Assembly (NCBI GenBank): GCA_000435335.1
Contig: FR891324.1
Span: 4,763 to 68,762 of the forward strand
Reading direction: 5' to 3'
Origin: Clostridium sp. CAG:964
Lineage (GTDB): Bacteria; Bacillota; Clostridia; Oscillospirales; Acutalibacteraceae
DNA length: 64,000 nucleotides
The notes below the pieces were generated by a model. The model ran no database searches. It saw only the letters and a list, made by a program, of their open reading frames with translations, and was not told the DNA's origin. Position 1 is the stretch's first letter; each line of letters begins with the position of its first letter. Positions 18,102 to 27,142 of the stretch are shown here, in pieces. The position numbers were made by a program, and so were the translations under genes.

Positions 18102-18847
18102 ACCAACACCTCCTTAACCACTGTTATATCTTTAAAAGCCTTGTCTGCCAGTTGGTCTGTAATTATACAGGTGCTTCTAAGCTCCGCAAATGTAACAGAA
18201 AACACCTTGTTAAACTTAGTATGGTCAGCAAGTACAATAGTAATCATACTGCGTTTTGCTGCTTCTGTTTTCATTGCCGCTTCTTCTGTATCCGGCGTGG
18301 TAAAACCAACTGTTGTTGAAATTCCGTTTGCTCCTAAAAAAGACTTAGTAAAATTAAATCTTTGCATATTGCAAATGCCCTCTGCACCTACAACTGCCTC
18401 TGTAGATTGTTTTAACCTGCCGCCTATTACATAGGTTTTCAGCCCATTGCTTAAAAGCTTTTTGGCGTGCACTATACCGTTGGTAACAAATGTTGCTTTT
18501 GAATCTTCGATATAGTCAATCATACAGCTTGTGGTTGTTCCTGCGTCTATATATATAAAATCATTGTCATATATAAGTGACGCCGCGTATTTTCCTATTG
18601 CCTTTTTTTCTTCAATACACTGAAGCTCTTTAGTAGCCACATCGTCCTCGGAAACATCGTATGTTTTATCAATGGCAGTTGCACCGCCATGCACCTTATT
18701 TAGCTTTCCTAAATGGTCAAGAGTATTCAGGTCTCGCCTAATGGTCGATTCAGAGGTGCTTAAAATCTGAGTCAGCTCCGATACAGTTACTGCTTTTTTA
18801 TTCTCCAGTAATTCAAGTATTGCCGAATGTCTTTCTTCTGATAACAT
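18098..18847 (-). CDS. fruR: DeoR-family transcriptional regulator of the fructose operon
   Basis: A 249-residue DeoR-type repressor. The N-terminal helix-turn-helix (ERHSAILELLENKKAVTVSE, then STSESTIRRDLNTLDHLG) precedes a DeoRC sensor domain with YIDAGTTTSCM and FLGANGIS. Family knowledge and position predict that it represses the operon until fructose 1-phosphate accumulates. First gene of fruR-fruK-fruA-ptsH-ptsI. GGGAGGG precedes the start. Confidence 0.93.
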   Translation of the reverse strand: MLSEERHSAILELLENKKAVTVSELTQILSTSESTIRRDLNTLDHLGKLNKVHGGATAIDKTYDVSEDDVATKELQCIEEKKAIGKYAASLIYDNDFIYIDAGTTTSCMIDYIEDSKATFVTNGIVHAKKLLSNGLKTYVIGGRLKQSTEAVVGAEGICNMQRFNFTKSFLGANGISTTVGFTTPDTEEAAMKTEAAKRSMITIVLADHTKFNKVFSVTFAELRSTCIITDQLADKAFKDITVVKEVLV

Positions 18848-19321
18848 CTTTTGTTCCCTCCCTGTGGTTATATAATAACATAAATAAAATAAAAATCAAG
18901 CATTTTCTTTCAAAAGCATTCATTTATTTTCGGGCAAAAGGGTGCTAAAACTCAGAAATTGTCAAAAACAAGCAATTTTATTATTGATTTTCAATAAACA
19001 GGCACTATTTTGTTTATTGAAAATTACATACATCTTCGTCATAATGCACTAGCTGATTTCAAAAAATTTGTGCCGTTAATAGAAAAAACAGCCTGCCGTA
19101 AAATACACATTTTCAGTGCAAATTACGGCAAGCCGTTTCGTTATGATATTTATAAAAGGGGAACTATAATTAAATACCGTTCAAAATCAGTCAAAAGCCT
19201 ACAACAACCTGCACCAAAGAAACCACATAAACCGCAAAAGCTAACAGCCCTTGCATAGTGGAATATAGGTTAAATTGCAAAATATATTATGTGCTATTAT
19301 AATTTTGCTGTTTGGTATTAA
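18848..19321. other. 474-bp intergenic region upstream of the fructose operon
   Basis: Between the eno stop and the fruR start. A weak minus-strand promoter (TTGATT, then TTATAT about 18 nt on) may lie just before fruR, with two AAGCATT copies 16 bp apart (18898-18904, 18914-18920) that could be DeoR-type operator halves. Further up are a 14-bp inverted repeat (18987-19024) and an 8-bp one (19094-19101/19123-19130). I see no convincing gene here and no clear eno terminator. Confidence 0.5.
18987..19024. repeat. 14-bp perfect inverted repeat upstream of the fru operon
   Basis: Arms ATTTTCAATAAACA and TGTTTATTGAAAAT with a 10-nt centre, about 140 bp before fruR. It has no T tract on either side. 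It could be an operator or an AT-rich transcript hairpin. Confidence 0.5.
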
Positions 19322-20780
<1,459 letters not shown>

Positions 20781-20934
20781 TAGCTTTGCAAACATTTTTA
20801 AAATTTTACTTATTTTTAATCATTTAAAGCACCTTTAATAAGTAAAAGCCCTGTGTGCCATACCCCGAATGTGGATTACATTGAATTTTTATGGTTTAAT
20901 ACGCCTTAAGCATTTTTACAAAACTTCGCAAATA

Positions 20935-21717
20935 TTACGAAAAGGCAGTATCCAATATCATCATTAACATAAAACCTACAGCCACCCCTACAGTGCCTAT
21001 GTTTGAGTGTTTACCTGACTGGGACTCCGGTATAAGCTCTTCGGTTATAACATAGACCATTGCACCGGCCGCAAACGAGAGAAAATACGGCAATATAGGT
21101 GTTGTAATTTCTGCAAACATTATGGTAAACAGTGCACCTATCGGCTCTACTACACCTGACACCACACCTAATGCAAAGGACTTTGGCTTTGAAAACCCGC
21201 CTGCATTAAGCGGCATTGAGATAATAGCACCCTCCGGAAAATTTTGTATAGCTATGCCTATCGCCAAAGAAAATGCACCGGCAAAGGTTATGCCTGTGTT
21301 ATCCAAAAGACAGCCTGCAAAGGTAACACCTACTGCCATACCCTCCGGAATATTGTGCAGCATTACAGCAAGCAAAAGCATAGTGTTGTCGGATAGGCTG
21401 GCCTTTACACCCTCGGGCTTATTACTGTTTAAATGCAAATGGGGAATAAGACTGTCAAGCACCAGCAAAAAAGCTATACCAAGCATAAACCCTGCTAAAG
21501 CCGGCACCCAGCTTACAACTCCCTGCTGCTGTGCCATATCTATAGAGGGAATTAACAGCGACCACACAGACGCCGCCAGCATAACCCCTGCCGCAAAACC
21601 CAGCATAAGCCTTTGCAGCTTTTCGTTAATTTTATTCTTTATAAAAAATACCAACGCAGAACCAAGGGTTGTTCCTAAAAAAGGAATCAGTAAAATAACA
21701 GCACCTTGCAAAATCAT
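20935..21717 (-). CDS. ZIP-family divalent metal transporter
   Basis: A 260-residue ZIP transporter with about eight membrane helices. Metal-site motifs are HNIPEGMAVGV (helix 4) and QNFPEGAIISMPL (helix 5), with a His-containing cytoplasmic loop LIPHLHLN and the GVVEPIGALF helix, as in the GufA/ZupT group that imports Zn2+, Fe2+ or Mn2+. The start ATG overlaps the stop of a 44-codon ORF (ATGA), pointing to coupled translation. The promoter carries a dyad of metalloregulator style. Confidence 0.93.
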   Translation of the reverse strand: MILQGAVILLIPFLGTTLGSALVFFIKNKINEKLQRLMLGFAAGVMLAASVWSLLIPSIDMAQQQGVVSWVPALAGFMLGIAFLLVLDSLIPHLHLNSNKPEGVKASLSDNTMLLLAVMLHNIPEGMAVGVTFAGCLLDNTGITFAGAFSLAIGIAIQNFPEGAIISMPLNAGGFSKPKSFALGVVSGVVEPIGALFTIMFAEITTPILPYFLSFAAGAMVYVITEELIPESQSGKHSNIGTVGVAVGFMLMMILDTAFS

Positions 21718-21848
21718 TTTATTTCACCGTTTTTTAAACCTGCCATTTTCACAAGCACCTGTGGAAGCCTACGGAGCAAATGCCGTTCCTTTACTGTAAG
21801 CGAGCTGTGGCTGTAGTCCGACATTTTTTTAATTACATATATATTCAT
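21714..21848 (-). CDS. 44-residue basic peptide, translationally coupled to the ZIP transporter
   Basis: A short ORF beginning MNIYVIKKMSDY and ending KNGEIK, with many Lys/Arg (KERHLLRRLPQ in the middle), no membrane helix. GAGGAG lies nine nt before the ATG, a better site than the ZIP gene itself has, and the TGA overlaps the ZIP ATG by four bases. It lies wholly inside the ZIP transcript leader. It may be a small regulatory or partner protein, or a coupling leader. I do not recognise it. Confidence 0.55.
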   Translation of the reverse strand: MNIYVIKKMSDYSHSSLTVKERHLLRRLPQVLVKMAGLKNGEIK

Positions 21849-21896
21849 TCATCATCACTCCTCTATAAAATATACGAAGGCTTTTTAAATTTAGAC

Positions 21897-21953
21897 TATA
21901 ATAGAGTTAGTCTAAACTAACTCTATTATAGCACATAACCTTTCCGTATTCAA
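21897..21953 (-). promoter_or_regulatory. Promoter and dyad operator of the ZIP operon
   Basis: Minus-strand -35 TTGAAT (21953-21948), 17-bp spacer, -10 TATAAT (21930-21925). A perfect 15-bp inverted repeat with 4-nt centre (21897-21911/21916-21930) starts at the -10 and has the core GTTAGT-N4-ACTAAC. An alternative pairing TTTAGACT/AGTCTAAA is nested in it. The style recalls DtxR/MntR-family sites (inference). Confidence 0.7.
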
Positions 21954-21967
21954 CACTTAACCATAAA

Positions 21968-22007
21968 ATGAAAAGCAGGCCCTAACCTTGGCGGAAAAGA
22001 CCTGCTT
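21968..22007 (-). terminator. Terminator of the MsmK-type ATPase gene
   Basis: AAGCAGG / CCTGCTT stem (21973-21979/22001-22007) followed on the minus strand by TTTTCATTTT. Confidence 0.6.
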
Positions 22008-22038
22008 AAATATTCTCTATTTATAGCTTAAACACAAA

Positions 22039-23157
22039 TTACTTTATATCCTGTGGAAGAGAAATATTCTTCTCTGTTTCCTTGTCGAAAATATGAAGTC
22101 TGCTTAAGTCAAATGCGATTTTAATAGTATCGCCAGGCTTAGCCTTTGAAGTAGGAGCAACTCTGGCTGTAACTGAAGCTGAACCAACTGTTAGGTACAG
22201 ATAGATTTCAGCACCCATAAGCTCAGTAACCTCTACCTTTGCCTCCATAGCGTTAGCATATCTGTTAATGCTGTCATAATCGTCATAAACATTTTCAGGA
22301 CGAATACCAAACACTACTTCCTTACCAACATAGTTAGAAAGCTCAGAGGCTTTTTCTGAAGGTACAGCAAGAGTAATACCGTCAAATGACAATGTGTATG
22401 TTTCACCGCTCTTACCAACTGTAGCGTTAATGAAGTTCATCTGTGGTGAACCGATAAATCCTGCAACAAACTCGTTAATTGGGTAGTCGTACAAATGCTG
22501 AGGTGTGTTTACCTGCTGTACAATACCGTCCTTCATAACAACGATTCTTGTACCCATTGTCATAGCCTCTGTTTGGTCATGAGTTACATAGATAAATGTT
22601 GTACCCAATCTCTGGTGAAGCTTAGAAATTTCTGTTCTCATCTGTGCACGCAGCTTAGCGTCAAGGTTTGACAGCGGCTCATCAAGCAAGAACACCTTAG
22701 GGTCACGGACAATAGCTCTACCCAGAGCAACACGCTGTCTTTGACCACCGGAAAGAGCCTTTGGCTTACGGTCAAGAAGATGATCGATGTCAAGAATTCT
22801 TGCAGCCTCTTCAACTCTTCTGCGGATTTCTTCCTTTGGAGTTTTTCTTAGCTTTAGACCAAACGCCATATTGTCATATACTGACATATGAGGATACAAC
22901 GCATAGTTCTGGAATACCATTGCAATATCTCTGTCCTTAGGTGCTACATCATTAGCTACAACATCACCTATAGTAAGAGTACCCTTACTAATATCCTCCA
23001 AGCCGGCAATCATTCTAAGTGTAGTAGATTTACCACAGCCTGATGGGCCTACAAGAATAATAAACTCCTTATCTTCAATTTCAAGATTAACATCTGATAC
23101 GGCTTCAACTCCGCCGTCATAAATTTTGTAAATGTGTTCAAGCTTTACACTAGCCAT
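22039..23157 (-). CDS. msmK: Multi-sugar ABC importer ATPase, MsmK/UgpC type
   Basis: A 372-residue ATPase: Walker A GPSGCGKSTT near 40, signature LSGGQRQRVALGRAI near 135, Walker B VFLLDEPLSNLD, switch TFIYVTHDQTEAMTM, then a C-terminal regulatory OB (TOBE) domain from about 240 that includes FGIRPENVYDD. This class energises several sugar ABC importers. No permease or binding-protein gene is beside it, so it probably serves transporters encoded elsewhere, as streptococcal MsmK does. Start at 23157 backed by AGGAGG. Codon use is that of a highly expressed gene. Confidence 0.92.
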   Translation of the reverse strand: MASVKLEHIYKIYDGGVEAVSDVNLEIEDKEFIILVGPSGCGKSTTLRMIAGLEDISKGTLTIGDVVANDVAPKDRDIAMVFQNYALYPHMSVYDNMAFGLKLRKTPKEEIRRRVEEAARILDIDHLLDRKPKALSGGQRQRVALGRAIVRDPKVFLLDEPLSNLDAKLRAQMRTEISKLHQRLGTTFIYVTHDQTEAMTMGTRIVVMKDGIVQQVNTPQHLYDYPINEFVAGFIGSPQMNFINATVGKSGETYTLSFDGITLAVPSEKASELSNYVGKEVVFGIRPENVYDDYDSINRYANAMEAKVEVTELMGAEIYLYLTVGSASVTARVAPTSKAKPGDTIKIAFDLSRLHIFDKETEKNISLPQDIK

Positions 23158-23218
23158 TTCACAGTACCTCCTAATTCTCCTTGCAAGTAACAGCAAGGTG
23201 TATTGTTTCACACAAAGT

Positions 23219-23227
23219 AGTATATCA
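23219..23227 (-). promoter_or_regulatory. Extended -10 promoter of the MsmK-type ATPase gene
   Basis: Minus-strand TGATATACT: TG, one base, TATACT, about 60 nt before the start codon. No good -35 was seen. Confidence 0.45.
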
Positions 23228-23318
23228 CTTTTATTTTCAACTTGCTAGTAAATTTTTTACTAAATATTTAAGTAGGGATTTTACAAATCCGACAGTATGC
23301 GAAAAAAATTTATTAATT

Positions 23319-24044
23319 TTAGTGCGCTTTGCCGAAGATTATATTATTTATCTCTAGTTTATTAAGCGAAATAAGACTTCCTTTGTCTAAATTGCCGGGT
23401 AATTTAAGTCCGCCTATGGAAATTCTTTTCAGATATTTTACCCGTTTTTCTCTTACTGCAAGCATTTTTTTAACCTGATGGAACATACCCTCGCATACCT
23501 TGACATAAACGGCATTTTCATTTTCGGGCACTTTGCTTAAAAAGGCTTGCTTACACCGTGTGCCGTCTTTAAAGACTATGCCGTTCTTAAACGCTTCTAT
23601 ATCGTCATTATTGATAGGTGAATCAATAAGTGCATAGTAGGTTTTATACACCTCTTTGCCCGGTGAGGTTACTCTGTGTGCAAAATCACCGTCATTTGTA
23701 ATTAAAAGCAGTCCCTCTGTGTCCTTGTCCAGTCTGCCGACGGGAAAAAGTCCTTTTCTTTTGTATTGTGCCGGCAATATGTCAATTACTGTTTTTTCGT
23801 GCTTATCCTGCGTAGCACAAATTACGCCTGACGGCTTATTCATCATATAATAAACAAGCTCCTCTGCTCCGGCTACTTCTCCATTCAGCCTTACAACATC
23901 ACTGTCGGTATTCACCTTAGCGTTTGGTGATTTTACAACAGCATCGTTTACCGTAACCTGCCCTTTATAAATCAGCTTTTTTACATCGCTTCTGCTGGCT
24001 GTTCCCTGTGACGCCAACAGCTTATCAAGTCTGACTAAGCCCAT
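23319..24044 (-). CDS. 16S rRNA pseudouridine synthase, RsuA/RluB type
   Basis: A 241-residue protein with an N-terminal S4 RNA-binding domain (RLDKLLASQGTASRSDVKKL) and a pseudouridine synthase domain holding the catalytic Asp in GRLDKDTEGLLLITNDGD. CEGMFHQVKKMLAV is the usual C-terminal family motif. The short form resembles RsuA (16S U516) more than RluB, but the target base is inferred. DUF4830 protein gene ends 11 nt downstream in the reading direction reversed, so an operon with 24056-24547 is likely. Confidence 0.9.
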   Translation of the reverse strand: MGLVRLDKLLASQGTASRSDVKKLIYKGQVTVNDAVVKSPNAKVNTDSDVVRLNGEVAGAEELVYYMMNKPSGVICATQDKHEKTVIDILPAQYKRKGLFPVGRLDKDTEGLLLITNDGDFAHRVTSPGKEVYKTYYALIDSPINNDDIEAFKNGIVFKDGTRCKQAFLSKVPENENAVYVKVCEGMFHQVKKMLAVREKRVKYLKRISIGGLKLPGNLDKGSLISLNKLEINNIIFGKAH

Positions 24045-24055
24045 TTTTCCTCCTG

Positions 24056-24547
24056 TTAATTTTGCTTTTCTATGCTTTTATCGTCCAAAGCAGTCATAAC
24101 GCCGTTAAGCTGAGGTGTGCATAAATCCCCTGCAATAACCCTTCCTCCGCTTACAATTACATCAGCCTTAACCTCTGCACCGGTAGGGTAGTTTAATACA
24201 TCGTATGTATAGCGTACCGCCTTACAGCCCTTGCTGTACTCAAGGTTAAGCCCCTGCTGCTTTTGCAGGGCGTTATACCTATTGTAAACGGCGTTAAATT
24301 CAGACGGGATTTTTATATCGACCTTTTCCTCTGTGCTTTTATCAATTTCCAGCCCAAATTGATTTAAAAAATCCTGCACAGAAAAGCTTTGCGTAATTTC
24401 TAAGCTATATTTGCCCACCGTGTCGCAATAAGCTGTAGTAGGTGCAAAATTAAAGGCTGTAAATCTCATAATAAGCAGCAGAAGAAAGAAAAGCAGTATT
24501 GCCGCACCTGCCACACCCTTTTTAGAAAGCTTTTTAATTATAAACAT
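24056..24547 (-). CDS. DUF4830-like membrane-anchored protein
   Basis: A 163-residue protein with an N-terminal membrane helix (about residues 14-32) and an extracellular domain. SVQDFLNQFGLEI, IPSEFNAVYNRYN, KQQGLNLEYSKGCKAV and the final region fit what I recall of the DUF4830 family, common in Clostridia and of unknown function. The ATG at 24547 has GGAGG eight nt upstream; the longer frame from 24643 lacks a ribosome site. The rRNA modification gene follows 11 nt on. Confidence 0.65.
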   Translation of the reverse strand: MFIIKKLSKKGVAGAAILLFFLLLLIMRFTAFNFAPTTAYCDTVGKYSLEITQSFSVQDFLNQFGLEIDKSTEEKVDIKIPSEFNAVYNRYNALQKQQGLNLEYSKGCKAVRYTYDVLNYPTGAEVKADVIVSGGRVIAGDLCTPQLNGVMTALDDKSIEKQN

Positions 24548-24669
24548 AGATACATCCTCCGTTTTTAAGGCTGCAAGCCTGTACTTACACAAACAATATA
24601 TGCCGTGGGAAAATATATTATGTCTTATAAAGCTTACCTGCAAAATGTAATTACGCAGCTGAAATCCGC

Positions 24670-25062
24670 TTATTTTTTAAGTCTTTCTTCCGCCTTAGCC
24701 AAGAATTTTTCAATCTTAACAGAAAATCTTTGGTGTGTGCCCTTTGCGATAAGTCCGGCGTTGTCATATGCCTCTACGGCAAATTCAAAACGCCTGCCGT
24801 CACTTTCTGTAAGCTCAGCGGTTGCATACACCTCTGCTCCCGAGGCGGTGGCTGCCAAATGGTCTATACTTATGTTTGTTCCTACCGTAGTACAGCCCTC
24901 TGGAACATACTGTTGCGCCAAAGCAGAGGCCGCCTTTTCCATTAAAGCCACCACCATAGGCGTAGCATAAACCTGCACCGAGCCGCTGCCTACACTGCAC
25001 GCAAGCATATCGTCTGTAACCCTTGTTTTTTCTGTATGTTTCTTACCAATTTCAATTTCCAT
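24670..25062 (-). CDS. Hotdog-fold thioesterase, FlK-like
   Basis: A 130-residue hotdog protein: KTRVTDDMLACSVGSG, ATPMVVALMEKAASALAQQ, TTVGTNISIDHLAATASG and AYDNAGLIAKGTHQRF follow the pattern of the fluoroacetyl-CoA thioesterase-like (FlK) family, whose members hydrolyse small acyl-CoA esters. The catalytic Thr/Glu/His set is partly visible (Glu in LMEKAA, His in IDHLAA). The start at 25062 has AAGGA upstream; the frame extends 64 codons further up but through hydrophobic, unrelated sequence. Confidence 0.8.
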   Translation of the reverse strand: MEIEIGKKHTEKTRVTDDMLACSVGSGSVQVYATPMVVALMEKAASALAQQYVPEGCTTVGTNISIDHLAATASGAEVYATAELTESDGRRFEFAVEAYDNAGLIAKGTHQRFSVKIEKFLAKAEERLKK

Positions 25063-25165
25063 AAAGCATTTTCCTTTACCAAACAGTCTATAATGTGTAT
25101 AATTATTATAGCTTATGTATTGGCAAAAAATCAACACTAATAAAGAATAAACAGGACAAGCTATT

Positions 25166-25933
25166 ATGAACAACAGCACAACAGTAAAAAACAGAATATG
25201 CTTTTTAGATGAGCTTCGGGGACTGGCAGTAATAGCTATGGTTTTGTACCACATACTGTACTCAATGTCGTTTATATTTGCACTAGAATTCAGCTACCCT
25301 GCCATGCGTGCAGTAATACCCTACGAGCCCGTAATTCCGATAACATTTATAAGCATATGCGGCATATGCTGTTCCTTCAGCAAAAGCAACCTTAAGCGTG
25401 GTGTAATTCTTTTAGGCATTTCATTGGGAATAACACTCGTTACCTGTATAATAATGCCGGAGCAAGCCATACTCTTTGGTATTCTCCACTTTTTAAGCAT
25501 AGCCCTTATTATTTACGCCCTTCTGCAAAAGCCTATTAGTCACATACCGCCATTTGCCGGATTATGTATTTGTTTGGCTTTATTTATAATTTGCTTTAAT
25601 ATTCCCAAGGGATACATCGGCTTCGAGCCGTTTTACTGCATACAATTGCCTAAACAGCTGTATCAGCTTTACCCACTGTCCTTTATAGGCTTTCCAAGCG
25701 GTGATTTTATCTCCTCTGACTATTTCCCAATATTCCCATACATTTTCTTGTTTTTCGGAGGAGCTTTTGCAGGGAGAATTTTAAAATTAAAGGGTGTGCC
25801 AAGGTGGATGTACAAAAAGCTATGTCCTCCTCTTGATTTTATAGGCAGGCACGCACTAATAATATACATTGTTCATCAGCCTGTTATAATAGGTGTGCTT
25901 TATATGTGCCACAGTGTCTTTAACATCTTTTAA
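25166..25933 (+). CDS. DUF1624 / heparan N-acetyltransferase-like membrane protein
   Basis: A 255-residue polytopic protein of about seven helices. The N-terminal FLDELRGLAVIAMVLYHILY with an Arg-Gly and a membrane histidine is the hallmark of the HGSNAT/DUF1624 acyltransferase clan, and the C-terminal RHALIIYIVHQPVIIG with an active-site-like His is typical. Such proteins move acyl groups across the membrane onto sugars. Divergent from the thioesterase gene. The ribosome site is weak. Confidence 0.8.
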   Translation: MNNSTTVKNRICFLDELRGLAVIAMVLYHILYSMSFIFALEFSYPAMRAVIPYEPVIPITFISICGICCSFSKSNLKRGVILLGISLGITLVTCIIMPEQAILFGILHFLSIALIIYALLQKPISHIPPFAGLCICLALFIICFNIPKGYIGFEPFYCIQLPKQLYQLYPLSFIGFPSGDFISSDYFPIFPYIFLFFGGAFAGRILKLKGVPRWMYKKLCPPLDFIGRHALIIYIVHQPVIIGVLYMCHSVFNIF

Positions 25934-26070
25934 TTGCATTGCAGTTTAGGGTTTGTATTTAGTTACAACCCTATTTGCATACAGCTAACACTGACTTTTA
26001 TCCTTAATTTGCACAGGTACTTGCTCTGATTATGTTTTTTGGTAAAAATCCAATATTTTTCAAAAAGGTA

Positions 26071-26099
26071 TTGACAACAGTAATTCTTTTTGATAAAAT
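26071..26099 (+). promoter_or_regulatory. Promoter of the tRNA cluster
   Basis: -35 TTGACA (26071-26076), 17-bp spacer, -10 TAAAAT (26094-26099), 39 nt before tRNA-Gly. This is the best -35 in the window. Confidence 0.75.
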
Positions 26100-26138
26100 A
26101 GTTATCGTCGCTTAAGGCGATATTACAAACTGCAATTT

Positions 26139-26212
26139 GCGGATGTAGTTTAGTGGTAGAACTTCAGCCTTCCAAGCTGATCGTGTGGGTTCGATTCCCA
26201 TCATCCGCTCCA
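26139..26212 (+). tRNA. tRNA-Gly (TCC)
   Basis: Acceptor stem GCGGATG / CATCCGC, T-loop GGTTCGATTCC, anticodon loop CTTCCAA giving TCC, and an encoded CCA end. First of five tRNAs. Confidence 0.95.
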
Positions 26213-26243
26213 ATCCTGTCTTTGACAGGTAAACCTTTATTAT

Positions 26244-26320
26244 GCGCCAGTAGCTCAGCTGGATAGAGCAACTGCCTTCTAAGCAGTAGGTCAGGGGTTC
26301 GAGTCCCTTCTGGCGCGCCA
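26244..26320 (+). tRNA. tRNA-Arg (TCT)
   Basis: Acceptor stem GCGCCAG / CTGGCGC, anticodon loop CTTCTAA giving TCT, T-arm GGGTTCGAGTCCC, encoded CCA. Confidence 0.95.
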
Positions 26321-26326
26321 GTTGTG

Positions 26327-26403
26327 GTGGGTATAGCTTAGTTGGTTAAAGCGCCAGTTTGTGGCACTGGAGACCGTCGGTTCGAATCCGACTATCCACC
26401 CCA
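26327..26403 (+). tRNA. tRNA-His (GTG)
   Basis: Acceptor stem GTGGGTA / TATCCAC, anticodon GTG in TTTGTGG, T-arm CGGTTCGAATCCG, encoded CCA. A G at 26326 faces the C discriminator, giving the extra G-1 pair expected of tRNA-His. Confidence 0.94.
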
Positions 26404-26406
26404 CTT

Positions 26407-26482
26407 GATCCATTAGCTCAGTTGGCAGAGCACTTGACTTTTAATCAAGGTGTCCGGAGTTCGAATCTCCGATGGGTCACCA
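26407..26482 (+). tRNA. tRNA-Lys (TTT)
   Basis: Acceptor stem GATCCAT / ATGGGTC with one T-G pair, anticodon loop CTTTTAA giving TTT, encoded CCA. Only three bases separate it from tRNA-His. Confidence 0.94.
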
Positions 26483-26520
26483 TAACCGCACAGGATTTAA
26501 CCTCTTGTGCGGTTATTTAC
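26483..26520 (+). terminator. Terminator after the four-tRNA operon
   Basis: Ten-bp stem ATAACCGCAC / GTGCGGTTAT starting at the last base of tRNA-Lys, with a short T tail. Confidence 0.7.
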
Positions 26521-26624
26521 TAGTTAAATGTTTTGCATACATTAAGCCGTAAATTGGTTTTTGGTTATTTTTACCGGCGTTTGTCGGCTACAGCGAAGCT
26601 GTTGTTTATGCAAAATTGATATAT

Positions 26625-26700
26625 TGGGCTGTCGCCAAGCGGTAAGGCAACGGACTTTGACTCCGTCATCCCGTGAGTTCGAATCTCGCCAGCCCAGCCA
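26625..26700 (+). tRNA. tRNA-Gln (TTG)
   Basis: Acceptor stem TGGGCTG / CAGCCCA, anticodon loop CTTTGAC giving TTG, encoded CCA. It follows a terminator, so it is either transcribed separately or by read-through; no convincing promoter was seen before it. Confidence 0.94.
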
Positions 26701-26701
26701 G

Positions 26702-26739
26702 GATAAGCACTCAACTATTTGTTGGGTGCTTATTTTTTT
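26702..26739 (+). terminator. Terminator after tRNA-Gln
   Basis: Stem ATAAGCAC-T-CAAC / GTTG-G-GTGCTTAT with a 5-nt loop, followed by seven T. Confidence 0.85.
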
Positions 26740-26768
26740 GCGGTTTTTAAGGGTGCTGAAAATCAAGG

Positions 26769-26819
26769 TGTCTAAGTCAAGGGTGTCTAAGTCAAGGGTG
26801 TCTTAGTCAAGGTGTCTAA
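26769..26819. repeat. 15-nt tandem repeat, about 3.5 copies
   Basis: Unit TGTCTAAGTCAAGGG at 26769 and 26784, a one-base variant at 26799, and a partial copy at 26813. Confidence 0.8.
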
Positions 26820-26916
26820 ATGGCTGTCAAAACGGTTATTTAAAATTCTTCACAGCACTGTGCCTATTTGTGCAGTCCCATAATCATATTCGACTATAAA
26901 ACAGCTCTGTAAAAAC

Positions 26917-27001
26917 GGCTCTATTATAAAGCCCAGGTAGTAAAAAAGAGCATTTGAAGATTTATAAGTAAAAGCCCCGTGTATGGCTCTATTATAAAGC
27001 C
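26917..27001. repeat. Pair of 17-bp direct repeats
   Basis: GGCTCTATTATAAAGCC occurs at 26917-26933 and 26985-27001. The ends GGCT/AGCC also make each copy partly palindromic. Confidence 0.7.
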
Positions 27002-27078
27002 GGGGTAAAGAAATTAATTAACATTGACTGTTGACGCAGGAACTTTAAAATATGCCTTTGCCATAACAAAGCACCATA

Positions 27079-27108
27079 TGAAAAGGGGACGGTATATACC
27101 GTCCCCTT
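27079..27108 (-). terminator. Terminator of the NSSSD-repeat surface protein gene
   Basis: A perfect 26-bp palindrome (27083-27108, arms AAGGGGACGGTAT / ATACCGTCCCCTT) followed on the minus strand by TTTTCATAT. Confidence 0.75.
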
Positions 27109-27142
27109 AATAAAGTGTATGCCACATTAAAATACTTTAAAA

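Larger units (their letters stand above)
26741..27082. other. Non-coding repeat-rich intergenic region
   Basis: No gene recognised. It holds the 15-nt tandem repeats at 26769-26819 and two exact copies of a 17-bp sequence at 26917-26933 and 26985-27001 (GGCTCTATTATAAAGCC, itself a near-palindrome). It looks like decayed or rearranged intergenic DNA. Confidence 0.5.

Noticed and set aside
19010..19258. 82-residue plus-strand ORF in the eno-fruR gap
   Set aside because: TTG start inside an inverted repeat, no ribosome site, and a composition unlike a folded protein.
23319..25062. A single operon of pseudouridine synthase, DUF4830 protein and thioesterase
   Set aside because: The 122-nt gap before the DUF4830 gene is too long to assert co-transcription with the thioesterase gene.
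25063..25254. 64-residue hydrophobic extension of the thioesterase
   Set aside because: It overlaps the divergent gene's start region; the hotdog domain starts at 25062 with its own ribosome site.
26139..26700. Attachment site of an integrated element at the tRNA cluster
   Set aside because: No integrase gene and no repeated tRNA 3' end were found on either side.
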